Assembly: GCA_037447655.1 (NCBI GenBank) | Contig: JBBHKE010002167.1 | Coordinates: 1 to 15,076 of the forward strand | Source: Zygnema cylindricum | Taxonomy: Eukaryota > Streptophyta > Zygnematophyceae > Zygnematales > Zygnemataceae | Direction of reading: 5' to 3' | Length of the DNA: 15,076 nt | Shown: positions 1-7,919 of the stretch, one piece after another | Layout: every line of letters begins with the position of its first letter | How positions within the stretch are numbered: the stretch's first letter is position 1 | Made by a program: the position numbers and the translations under genes | The notes under the pieces: generated by a model | What the model was told of the DNA's origin: nothing | Seen by the model: only the letters and a program-made list of their open reading frames with translations | Databases searched by the model: none

Positions 1-400
1 CACTAATTTTCCTTTCTTAGATTTTTTTCCCGTTCCCTTTCCAATTTATATCCACACTATTTACGGTTCAATAGTAGCCCTTAAAATTCGTCCCAAAGGA
101 ACCTTATTTTTTCCTTTCATTTTTTACGCACACTAATTGTGTGTGGATTTTTTTTTTTTTCACTTTTGTTTTCTATTTCCTCTTTTTTTATCCACACTGT
201 TTATGGTAAAAAAGTGGACCCCGAAAAGTTTGGCCGGTGCGGTGTTTTTATTTATATTTTTTTTTGTCCCTTCATTTTTTTTTTCGCACTAATTTAATTA
301 TTTAATTCTTTACTTCCCTTCCCTTCCTTTCCCACTTTTGATCCACACTAATTATGGTGCGAAAGTGGACCTGAAAGTTTGGCCCGTGGGGAGAGTGAGG
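1..400. repeat. Degenerate tandem repeat, period about 140 bp
   Basis: A module recurs about 2.7 times. CACTAATT occurs at 1, 131 and 287, and TCCACACT with a following TTATGG-like or TTACGG-like string at 51, 191 and 342. T/C-rich filler separates the anchors. The copies are diverged and the array may extend left of the window. No gene is visible here. The downstream edge, around 360-390, runs into GAAAGTGGACC and AAGTTTGGCC strings, also seen near 210-235. Confidence 0.65.
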
Positions 401-436
401 TGGAGATTGAGATCTCGAGATCCTATCCCAAGATTC

Positions 437-448
437 TGCCACGTGGCA
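437..448. promoter_or_regulatory. G-box palindrome TGCCACGTGGCA
   Basis: This is a perfect 12-bp palindrome with a CACGTG core and GCC/GGC flanks, the classical plant G-box/ABRE context bound by bZIP and bHLH factors. It lies about 1 kb upstream of the denser ACGT cluster at 1,430-1,620. It is seen in the sequence; function is inferred. Confidence 0.5.
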
Positions 449-450
449 CT

Positions 451-665
451 ATGTGATTCGTCCAAGAGTGGAACGATCGCGCCAACCTCTCCCTCTCCCT
501 CCTTCTCCCCCTCCTCCTCCTCCTCCTCCCCACTAGATACTTGTCCCCGCTTTATAATAATGGCTCGCTCTGACTCGTCCAAAATCGGAACGATCCCACT
601 TACCTCTCCCTCTCCCTCTCTCCCTCCTTCCTCTCCCTCTCCCTCTCCCTCCTCCTCCTCCCCCC
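451..665. repeat. 117-bp tandem duplication in CT-rich DNA
   Basis: Two copies of a block start with CGTCCAA at 459 and 576, continue through GGAACGATC and run into ACCTCTCCCTCTCCCTC. The units are offset by 117 bp and the (CCT)n/(CTCC)n tails vary in length. The open frames across this stretch, rich in Ser and Pro on the plus strand and Gly and Glu on the minus strand, are compositional and not taken as genes. Confidence 0.7.
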
Positions 666-945
666 TAAAATTTTCTTCCTCCTTTATCAAAAGACCCAAT
701 TTTTCTTCACTTTCGAACCAGTTTTCCCGAAATTTCAATTTAAAAATCTCATCACAATCCAATTTGCCTTTTTTACGTTTTCCGTTGTACCCCATTTCCA
801 AATATACCCTCCTTCCCCTCCTTCCCCTATCATCCTTGCCTCCTCCTTCCCCTCCCCTTCCCTTCTTCCTTCCCTCTCCTCTCCCTCGCCCCCCTCCTCC
901 CCTCCCTCCTCCTTCACCCCACTCCCGCACTCCAACTTCTGCTTC
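666..945. repeat. CT-rich low-complexity tract
   Basis: A pyrimidine-rich tract, densest at about 808-920 with CCTCCTTCCCCTCC-type runs, lies between the 117-bp repeat and the GTAC cluster. CT-rich stretches are common in plant promoters and 5' leaders, but no gene can be assigned. Confidence 0.55.
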
Positions 946-1805
946 GCTTTCCGTACATTCCGTACACTTCGTCTTTCATTATTCCGTACAGTTTTGTCTT
1001 CTTGCGGACCTTCCCCCTCTTCCAATTTCACTTCCCCCGGACCCACCTCCGTCCGTACACCATTCCCAGCGGCCGTCTGTACGGATTTCCTAGAACTCAT
1101 CCGTACATAATTTGTCCGTACGGAATTCCGTACATTTGTCCGTACACCTCCTTTTCCCCAGTGGCACATGGGCGTTCCTCCTCCAAAATCTCTCCCTCCC
1201 CCATTTTCCCAATTTTGAGTCCGTACATTTTTGTTTTTTTTCAATTTTAAGCTTTTTGTCTGGTTCGAAAATTCCATTTCGGACCCCGAAAAAGAAAAAA
1301 AAGGGGTTTTAAAAAAATGGGTCGTCCCTATTTTTCCCTCTACAAAACCCCAATTCGCTTCAAAAACACTAAAAAATAAATGGGGTTTCGGAGAATTATT
1401 GTTATTATTACTATTTTGTCTTTTAGCGCTTGACCCGTACGAAAGACGGTACGAATCCGACGTCACAATCGAGGGACGGTCAGAATTGGCCACGTGTCCG
1501 AAATTTCCGCGTGGACACCTAAACTCGCCACGAGAACAAATGCTGACGTGGCGGAAAAGTAAGACACGTGGCATCGTTTTTAGGGTTTTTCATTAGGGTT
1601 TCTGAGCAAAGGAGCAGGTAGTACCTCATTGGTACATCCTCCACAATTGACACCGTACAGTACTGTACTTTACAGTACCTTGTACGGAATGTACCAATTT
1701 AAAGTATGAATAAAGGCGTAGTTCTGTACTGTAGTTAGTTACATCAGACGAAAAGTGAGGTATATTACAGAATTTTGTACTTACACCGTACCATTTCGTA
1801 CTAAT
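945..1805. promoter_or_regulatory. GTAC motif cluster, mostly TCCGTACA-like
   Basis: I count about 24 GTAC tetramers here by eye, against about 3-4 expected by chance. In 951-1,226 nearly all are CCGTAC, starting at 951, 960, 984, 1053, 1101, 1116, 1128, 1140 and 1221, plus the reverse form GTACGG at 1079. The site at 1115-1124 is the palindrome TCCGTACGGA. A second group lies at 1,621-1,801 and includes the 14-bp palindrome GTACAGTACTGTAC at 1655-1668. The SBP-box (SPL) plant factors and the algal copper regulator CRR1 recognise GTAC cores, with TNCGTACAA reported for plant SBP proteins. Binding is inferred. The last sites fall inside the left end of the transposon-like inverted repeat. Confidence 0.6.
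1430..1620 (+). promoter_or_regulatory. Plant promoter/5' leader-like block with ACGT and telo-box motifs
   Basis: ACGT-core elements are packed together: CGACGTCA near 1459, CACGTG at 1491-1496, TGACGTGGC at 1544-1552 and CACGTG at 1565-1570. Two telo-box-like AGGGTTT strings follow at about 1582 and 1596. This order is common just upstream of, or within, plant 5' leaders, especially for growth and translation genes. The following GGAGCAG|GTAGTA could be a splice donor. No convincing TATA box and no credible start codon follow before the inverted repeat begins at about 1,711. The gene it would have served is not recognisable, so this is either a displaced promoter or a solitary relic. Confidence 0.5.
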
Positions 1806-1947
1806 TTTTCGTGAGTTTTTTGAAAACAACATTACATAAAATAATAAAATAAGATTACGATTCTCCAAAGGATCTAAGAGAAAACATCGACCTTCTCCTT
1901 ATATTCCGGTCTTCCTCCGCGAAGAAGTCGCTCTATCCGCCTCTCTA

Positions 1948-2124
1948 ATGGTGGACGCACCTCATGAAAGAAAAGTTGATGGAGGAGGAGTGAGCTTCAA
2001 ATTGAGAACGAGGAAGAGCTTTAGTCAACAAATCCGCCATCTAGAAGACGGTGGGGCAATAGTGGAAGAGGTGAGTACACCATCACACCATCACAAACCT
2101 AAAATTGCTAGAGCTAAAAGATAG
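1948..2124 (+). CDS. Short hypothetical reading frame (58 codons), possible first exon
   Basis: This frame starts ATGGTGGAC and encodes a 58-residue basic peptide beginning MVDAPHERKVDGGG, with no family I recognise. A strong donor-like GTGAGTACACC sits inside it at about codon 42, so it may be a first exon rather than a complete gene. The mirrored position in the right arm (start codon 12,000-12,002, minus strand) also reads ATGGTGGAC but lacks about 100 bp of the downstream sequence. It lies outward of, and on the same strand as, the trihelix pseudogene and could belong to that gene across a minisatellite-filled intron. This is speculative; chance openness is possible at this length. Confidence 0.25.
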   Translation: MVDAPHERKVDGGGVSFKLRTRKSFSQQIRHLEDGGAIVEEVSTPSHHHKPKIARAKR

Positions 2125-2865
2125 ACACGTGCGACGATGAAATATTAAAATTTTCAGACGACGCCAAAGTCACTTGCCTTTAGACAAGGTGACTTTAAAA
2201 TCTTTGACGAAAAGAAATACGATTTTTGCTTATTTTCAAAAAAAGTACGGTTTTCGCCTTCCTTCTAACTTCATGGTTTCGCGCGCTATTTTTTGTCGTT
2301 TTTTTTTTGACACACAAATAAAAAATGGAATTCAAATTCAAATTGGAAGGGAATCTTTCAACCTAATTTTAGATTTCAAAATAGAAACAAAAGATGGAGT
2401 TCCCGCGATCTTCATATTTTTTTTTGTATCACATTAATATTTCAAAAAAAAAAACAAGTATAAAAAATATCTTAGATGCTTATTGAAGCGTGGCTACTCA
2501 AGTTGTGTTCTCCTGTGTAAGTTATCCTAAATCTACTCATTAAGTTATCCTAAATCTACTCATTAGTATGTCTTTCATAAGGGGCGGCTTCAACCATTTT
2601 GCTTTTCAACTAAGTGTATTAACATCACCTGTTCTGCAATGTATTGGCACTTCGACCATCCGTCGAGCTATCAACCAATTGCAAAAAATCTGAAGCTTAC
2701 GGAAAACAATTAGAATCCCATAGAGGAGGCATCTTCGACCAAAAAATAGTTGTAACAAGTGATATATAGAAGAATCTTTTCTTTGAATAACTTTATAATT
2801 TTATCATTTTCTTCTTAATCTTGTATTCCGTTGCTTTTTTTTTCCTCTTCTATGATAGATTTTTT
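2125..2865. other. Gene-free part of the left arm
   Basis: No gene is seen. The stretch is AT-rich and matches 11,200-11,890 of the right arm in inverted orientation, for example the ACAAGGTGA and CGCGCGC neighbourhoods. The open frame at 2,174-2,437 has no recognisable domain, and its mirror copy is not similarly open. Confidence 0.6.
2521..2565. repeat. 23-bp tandem duplication
   Basis: Two adjacent copies of a unit beginning GTTATCCTAAATCTACTC start at 2521 and 2544 and match over the 22 bp present in both. The matching right-arm site near 11,490-11,513 holds one copy, so the duplication appears private to the left arm. Confidence 0.85.
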
Positions 2866-3475
2866 TTTGATAAAGTGAGGGAAAAAAAAAGATGTAGCAG
2901 GGAGACGGTATAATTTTGAAAGAGGGAGAGGGCATGTTACAAAAACAAAAAATGAGGAAAGAAAGAGCGGTAGAGGAATAAGGCAGAATTCTTAAAAAAA
3001 AAGACTGTATAATTTTGAGAGAGGGAGAGGGCATATTTTTGAGAAAGGGAAAAGGTTGATTTTTAAAAGAGCGAGAGGGTAGATTTTAGAGAGAAATAAA
3101 GGGAGAGTGGTGCAAAAAAGAGAGGTGGAGAAAAAAATCAGAGTTTGAAAAGAAAGAGACAAAATTTTGTAAAGAGGGGGAAGCCATATTCTGGAAAAAA
3201 GGAGCGGTCAGATTTTAGAGGGAAGGAGAGGATACATTTTTGTCAAAAGGATAAGATAAAAATAGACTTTTGAGAGAGGGAGGGCATATGTTGGAGAGAG
3301 GGAGAGGGCAATTTTTGAAAAGAGAGAGATGGTATATATTGGAGAGACGTGGAGGGAAATGGCAGGTTTTTAAGAGAGGGAGAGTGAAAGAAAACTAAAA
3401 GGCAGATTTTGGAGAGAGTGAGAGGGAAAAAAAAAGTGATGGGATTAGAAAGATGGAGAGAAAGAAGACTTTTTT
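2866..3475. repeat. Purine-rich minisatellite of the left arm
   Basis: This is a degenerate array of units of roughly 25-45 bp built on GAGAGAGGGAGAGGGCATAT followed by TTTTGA-like A/T spacers, clear near 2,920, 3,010, 3,270 and 3,295. It is the mirror counterpart of the pyrimidine-rich array at 8,672-11,190 but only about a quarter as long. Open frames across it are compositional. Confidence 0.85.
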
Positions 3476-3617
3476 TTTCCCGTTCCATGGGTATTTGAAT
3501 CAGTAAAAATAAGATGACCAAAAATAGAAAATTTGATCTGTATATGTTTTTTTTGTAGATAAATAGATTGTACCCAAAAAAGTTTGAATATATTAGTTGG
3601 TAACTTGAACGAAACGT

Positions 3618-4218
3618 ATGCAACCCCAAAATCAAGGGCCCAAAATGGAAGAAAATGAGTCGAAAATGGAGGAACAAGAAAGATGGAACCAAAAACAACA
3701 AGTAACACGATGAATAGTCAAGTGCCCAATGAACGACAAAAAGACAAACAAACCGCAACAAACTCTCTGAATATTTACGGTCGGTGTGATTTCGTTTAAA
3801 AATGAAAAGTTACAAAAAAAAATGACAATCGGTTTGCTGGCCATTAATCAAACTCATGAAAAAAGTGATAATTGATTAGTACCCAACTAGAGGAGCAAAG
3901 AGTGATAAAAGAGTTTAGACGTTTTTGGCAAAAATAAGATAATGATCAAAGAGAATATAAAAAAAAATAGGATTGGCAAATGAAAATCCCATCCGATAAT
4001 GAGGATTACTAGAAGATGGCAACTTCAAATAGGACAGATAAAAAATGTCTGCTTGTTAGAGAGAACGATTATATGTAGCAATGGACGAAACTCTAAGTGA
4101 GAATCACAACATTGCACCGACTTATATTCACGATATATATATGGTTATTCCAAACAAATCCACCTCAATTCAAGATAATGGGAGTATGAAAAAAAATATA
4201 AATATTTGGAAAATATGA
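3618..4218 (+). pseudogene. Trihelix (Myb/SANT-like) protein relic, left copy
   Basis: An ATG at 3618 opens a frame starting MQPQNQGPKMEENE that stops after about 30 codons. Several stops and frameshifts follow. The region lines up with the better-preserved right-arm copy (7,920-8,515, minus strand) to a shared acidic C-terminal segment, here reading MDETLSENHNIA and ending at 4216-4218. Where the right copy encodes the trihelix signature CWQKWDN, the second Trp codon here is TAA, which equals two G-to-A changes. PIF/Harbinger elements usually carry a second gene for a Myb/SANT-like DNA-binding protein that helps the transposase, and this is the likely role of the ancestor. It converges with the transposase relic at 4,378-5,396. 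Confidence 0.65.
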
Positions 4219-4720
4219 TGACAATAATAATGGAAATAGAACATCAGCATATGCGTTATTGTTTTTCCCACCACTCTCCTCTTCTTTATTTGGTGGAGTC
4301 GTAGTTGAGAAAACGTCTCCAACATAAAATATATATCCTCATGTAGTATCAAATTGTATAATGTATATATTGTGATAATAGTATTGACTACATTCTTCGT
4401 ATGTTTCTATATCATTTTTTTGCTTAATATTCCCTATTTTTGCTCAAACAATCCAAATGTTCTCTCTACCCATATTTGTCGAATGCTTTGAAAACAATTA
4501 AATGACTTTTCAAGTGTTTGAAGATCTTAACTTGGATACGGAGTGAAAAACCGTCTGCTCAAATGATAGCCCGCGCCCCCCATGATAAAAGGTGACACTT
4601 CTCTCTGTGAAACACTAATGGATGGGCCTCTAATTACTCCCCAAAATATGATTGTATTTTCAATTCTTAAATTTCTATACACTCTTGCATCATAAACGCT
4701 ACCAGTTCAACAGACAAAAG

Positions 4721-4844
4721 CATCTATTAAACAACATTTTGGAGGTACCACTGCTTGTAATATCGTGCTGTAATTTTTCTCTCATCTATTAAACAACATT
4801 TTGGAGGTACCACTGCTTGTAATATCGTGCTGTAATTTTTCTCT
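4721..4844. repeat. Exact 62-bp tandem duplication inside the left transposase relic
   Basis: Copies at 4721-4782 and 4783-4844 are identical as read. Each spans the segment encoding EKNYS.ILQAVV, so it duplicates part of the catalytic core, and 62 bp breaks the frame. The right arm has one copy (about 7,295-7,355). Perfect identity suggests a recent event. Confidence 0.92.
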
Positions 4845-5263
4845 CAGTTGAATCAATCGGATGGCCTCACGCCATCCCCTAAACTAATGCTAATGTGTGT
4901 GGAATCTATGGACCGCAACATTTAGGAAATTTGAATTTGTAATCTTTGAACGCTTCTACAAGTTCATTAAAACTGGTTTAACTCGGCCATTTATTTAAAT
5001 GAGTAAGAATATCTTAGAAAACCTTATAGAATTCCGGATGTTTCTCTAAAACTGTGGTTTTACGGACACCAAAGAGACCTCTTACAGATAAAACACTATT
5101 CTTTGTGACTACACAGTAAAAAATCATCTCCATTTGTTGCTTGACTGTAAACTTTCTATTAGGAATGTCAACGAAAGATGGTGGTAGATTTGTTTCCATC
5201 TTTATTTCAAATTCCCCTTTGAAATACTTCACTAGGTTACGTGAGAGTCGGAATATGCCTCTA

Positions 5264-5350
5264 CAATAAGGCTTATAGAAAAATGTCGACTTCGCGAAAG
5301 TTGTCGTAGCTATCAATAAGGCTTATAGAAAAGTGTAGACTTCGCGAAAG
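5264..5350. repeat. 50-bp tandem duplication near the left transposase N-terminus
   Basis: CAATAAGGCTTATAGAAAA occurs at 5264 and 5314, both followed by TGT.GACTTCGCGAAAG. The units are offset by 50 bp with two mismatches over about 37 bp. The right-arm counterpart near 6,820-6,880 shows no clear second copy. Confidence 0.75.
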
Positions 5351-5905
5351 GATGTAGTACTCCCCAAACAACTTTCTTTAACTGACTATCATCCATCCAA
5401 ACACATATGCAAAATTCAAGAAAAATTGTGTTTGAAAAGTCAAGTTCTTTTGTGCTAAAAACATCATAAATGCTAAAATTTTTAAATATTATTCGGTTTG
5501 ATAATTTCTATCATTGTAACTTAACAAAAGGCACAAAATCAAAAAAAAAATCCATGGTCAATCCTTTTTCAAAGTGCTTCCCAATCCACCTAAGCTTTAA
5601 TTTAAAATAGTGAGGTTTATTTTTTAATAAGATTATAATTTTTTTCAAATATGTTAAGTATTGCTAGAGCTATTTCACCATTCCAATGATGGATTTCTGG
5701 GCAACATCTCTAATGTATAGGGATGAGAAATAGACGTTTGAAATTAATTAATTCTCTAAAAAAAATGTATTTTTTCATAAAATACTATTTTTGGAAGAGC
5801 ATTGACAATTTTGTATACCTTTGGGATTTGTTTTTTCGACAACATTTTTAACAGAGAAGGATCATAAATGAGCGTTAATAATTACTTTGAGTTTTCTATT
5901 CAAAA

Positions 5906-6261
5906 CCTAAGGGTGCAATAAAATTGTTGTTAGTGAGAATTGAAATAAAAAACAAAATGATGAAATTCAGCAGAGAGAGAGAACTGCGACGTACATTGAT
6001 ACGACTCATATGCAGAAGTACACATACATAATAAGCAAGTAAAGATTTTGACATGAAATTGGCCGGTTTTGAAATCTTTGATGATTTTAGAGATCGGATC
6101 CTTAATTTGCGTGGAACCACTCAAATCGAAACACGTATATGAAAACTTATTTACATACAATACGCAATTTAATCGAGGCAGCTTTATAACAAAAAAATTG
6201 ATGTCTGAACTATTAGAGAGACCACTCGATGTAACCTCATTCTTGGGGTTTATTCGTAGGT
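5906..6261. other. Central spacer between the inverted arms
   Basis: Similarity between the arms fades around TAGGTTTTGAA, on the left (minus strand) near 5,905 and on the right near 6,262. I see no inner copy of the AGGCGTAG terminus, so two intact elements side by side are not supported. Open frames here (5,896-6,160 minus and 6,069-6,266 plus) have no recognisable domain. The spacer lies upstream of both diverging transposase relics and may once have held their promoters. Confidence 0.6.
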
Positions 6262-6765
6262 TTTGAACAAAAAACTCTATATAATTCTTAACGCTTATTT
6301 ATCATCATATTCTATTTAAAACGTCGTCCAAAGACCCATCCCTAAAGTGTACAGAACTGTCAACATTTTTGTCAACATTAAAAATAGTGCATGAAATTTT
6401 TATTTTTTTAGAAAACTCACATTAATTTCAAACGACAAATTTTCATTTCTATTCATTAGAGACGTCTCCCTAAAATCTATTAAAACGGTTTAATAGCTTT
6501 GTGAACACTGGATATATTTAAAAAAAATATAATACTTTTGAAAAATAATCCTCACTATTTTAAATTAATGCTTATGTGGATTGGGAAAGACTTTGAAAAC
6601 AAATTGTCAATAGATTATTTTTTGATTTTTTGCGTTTTGTTAAGTTATAGTGATAGTAATTACCAAAACTGAAGAGGGTTTGAATATATTAGCATTCGTG
6701 ATGTTTTTAGCACAAGAGAACTTAACTTTTCGAACACATGGTTTTTTAAACTTTGCAGATGTGTT
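6262..6765 (+). other. Upstream region of the right transposase relic, no gene seen
   Basis: AT-rich DNA aligns with 5,400-5,905 of the left arm read on the minus strand; shared strings include ACTATTTTAAATTAA and GTGGATTGGGAA. The open frame at 6,650-6,904 runs into the transposase in a different frame and is not considered real. This may be the former 5' leader or promoter. Confidence 0.5.
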
Positions 6766-7725
6766 TGGAAGGATTATGGAGACTACTACCTTTTTTCTGG
6801 AGAGTACTACCTCCTCTTACGAAGTCTATATTTTTCTAAAAATATTATCAATCCCTACAACGATGACAAAGATAATGACATATTCCGACCCTCACGTAAC
6901 CTAGTGGATTATTTGGTTGGTGGAATAAATATACTGATGGAAACAAATCCACCACCAACATTGGTGGACATTCGTAATAAAAAACTTACAGTGAAGGGAC
7001 AAATAGAAATGATTTTTTACCATATAGCCAGAAAGAATAGTGTTTCATATATATAAGACCTCTTCGGTGTCATTAAAGCCACGATTTTAAGAAAACAATT
7101 GGAATTTTGTGAGTTTATCTGGGATATTCTTACTCCTCGCTTAAATAGATGGTTGAAAAGAACCAAATTCAATCAACTTGTAGAAGCATTCAAAGATTAC
7201 AAATTCGAATTTTCTAATTGTTGCGGTGCCATTTATGCTACTCGTATTAACGTTGGTTTCGGAAATGGCTTGAGGCCATCTGACTAGTTCGACTGAGAGA
7301 AAAATTACAGCACGATGTTATAAGCAGTGGTAGTTCCAAATTGCCATATGATAAATGCTTGTGTGGGTTGGGCTGGTAGCGTTTATGATAGTAGGGTGTT
7401 TAGAAATTTAGGAATTGGAAATGCAATCATCTTTGGTGAGGAATTAGAGGCCCATTCATTAATGTTTCCGGGAGAGAAGTGCCACCCTTTATTATAGGGG
7501 ACGAGGGCTATCATTTCAGCAAATGATTTATCACTTATCACTCCGTATCCAAGTTCAAATCTTCAAAAACTTGAAAGGTCATTTAATTATTTTCACAACA
7601 CTCGAGGGATGTGCATAAAGACCAATTTTGGAGTGTTGAAGCGAAAGTGGGGAGTACTAAGCAATAAAATGATACGGAAACATACGAAAAATTTATTGAA
7701 TAGTATGTTTTTTTTCGAAATTTAA
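6766..7725 (+). pseudogene. PIF/Harbinger transposase relic (DDE_Tnp_4/HARBI1-like), right copy
   Basis: A nearly continuous frame reads IFRPSRNLVDY, then LTVKGQIEMIFYHIARKNSV and DLFGVIKATIL (helix-turn-helix-like), then the DDE core: CCGAIYATRINVG, EKNYSTML, INACVGWAGSVYDSRVFRN, LITPYPS, SFNYFHNTRG and NFGVLKRKWGVLSNK, ending at 7723-7725. The family pattern is GAIDxTHI...GWxGSxHDSRV...E. Here the first Asp is Tyr (codon 7234-7236), the second Asp is kept (7387-7389), and the Glu position appears to be Lys (7618-7620). Five in-frame stops lie inside the core or just before it, including RPSD*FD*EKNYS. The position matching the left copy's start codon reads AAG. It cannot encode an active transposase. 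It converges with the trihelix relic about 200 bp downstream. Confidence 0.9.
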
Positions 7726-7919
7726 AATTTATAAAAAACTCGAAATATGTATGTTACACAAATTTTTCCTAGATGAGGATGAGAATATATCTTATATTGG
7801 AGATGTTTCCTCACCCACGATGGAAGTAGATGAGGAAGAACAGGGTCATAGGCAAAACAATGACACGTATGCTGATGTTCTCTTTCTAGTATTATTGTTA
7901 TCAAATTGCATAAATATGT

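Larger units (their letters stand above)
4378..5396 (-). pseudogene. PIF/Harbinger transposase relic (DDE_Tnp_4/HARBI1-like), left copy
   Basis: Reading leftwards, a start codon at 5,396 opens MDDSQLKKVVWG, followed after a frameshift by a helix-turn-helix-like region with TVKQQMEMIFY and LFGVRKTTVLEKH. The catalytic core follows in pieces: CCG.IDSTHIS (first Asp codon 4904-4906), EKNYS.ILQAVV, GSVYDAR (second Asp 4689-4691), TPYPS, and WVERTFG (Glu 4464-4466). All three presumed catalytic residues survive, unlike the right copy. Several frameshifts and stops, and a 62-bp tandem duplication at 4,721-4,844, make it non-functional. A full protein of this family would excise and insert the element at TWA targets. 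The frame is head to head with the right copy. Confidence 0.87.
1711..5905. mobile_element. Left arm of a giant inverted repeat (PIF/Harbinger-derived)
   Basis: Read on the minus strand, this stretch matches the right arm module by module: terminal AGGCGTAGTT..., an ATGGTGGAC reading frame, a 23-bp motif around 2,521, a purine-rich minisatellite, a trihelix pseudogene and a transposase pseudogene. Local identity judged by eye ranges from about 75% to 90%. The outer limit is where similarity stops on both sides. A 3-bp target duplication typical of PIF/Harbinger (TWA) would be TAA at 1,711-1,713 here against TCA on the right, so it is not confirmed. The arm is about 4.2 kb, shorter than the right arm almost entirely because of its shorter minisatellite. 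Confidence 0.85.

Noticed and set aside
338-1093. Long plus-strand open frame rich in Ser/Pro, with minus-strand Gly/Glu-rich frames across the same bases
   Set aside because: It is created by CT-rich repeats that lack stops in several frames at once. No domain is seen, and the frame runs through tandem repeats and the GTAC cluster.
2174-2437. 87-residue frame in the left arm
   Set aside because: The mirrored right-arm sequence is not similarly open, and there is no domain or sign of coding constraint.
3243-3844. Minus-strand Phe/Leu-rich frames suggesting a membrane protein
   Set aside because: They are the reverse side of the purine minisatellite and of the trihelix relic, which reads on the plus strand. 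Hydrophobicity comes from T-rich composition.
5896-6266. Small open frames in the central spacer
   Set aside because: They overlap one another on both strands, have no recognisable domain and fall in the unpaired centre of the inverted repeat.
6650-6904. Open frame at the start of the right transposase region
   Set aside because: It is in a different frame from the transposase motifs that begin within it (IFRPSRNLVDY) and has no family features.
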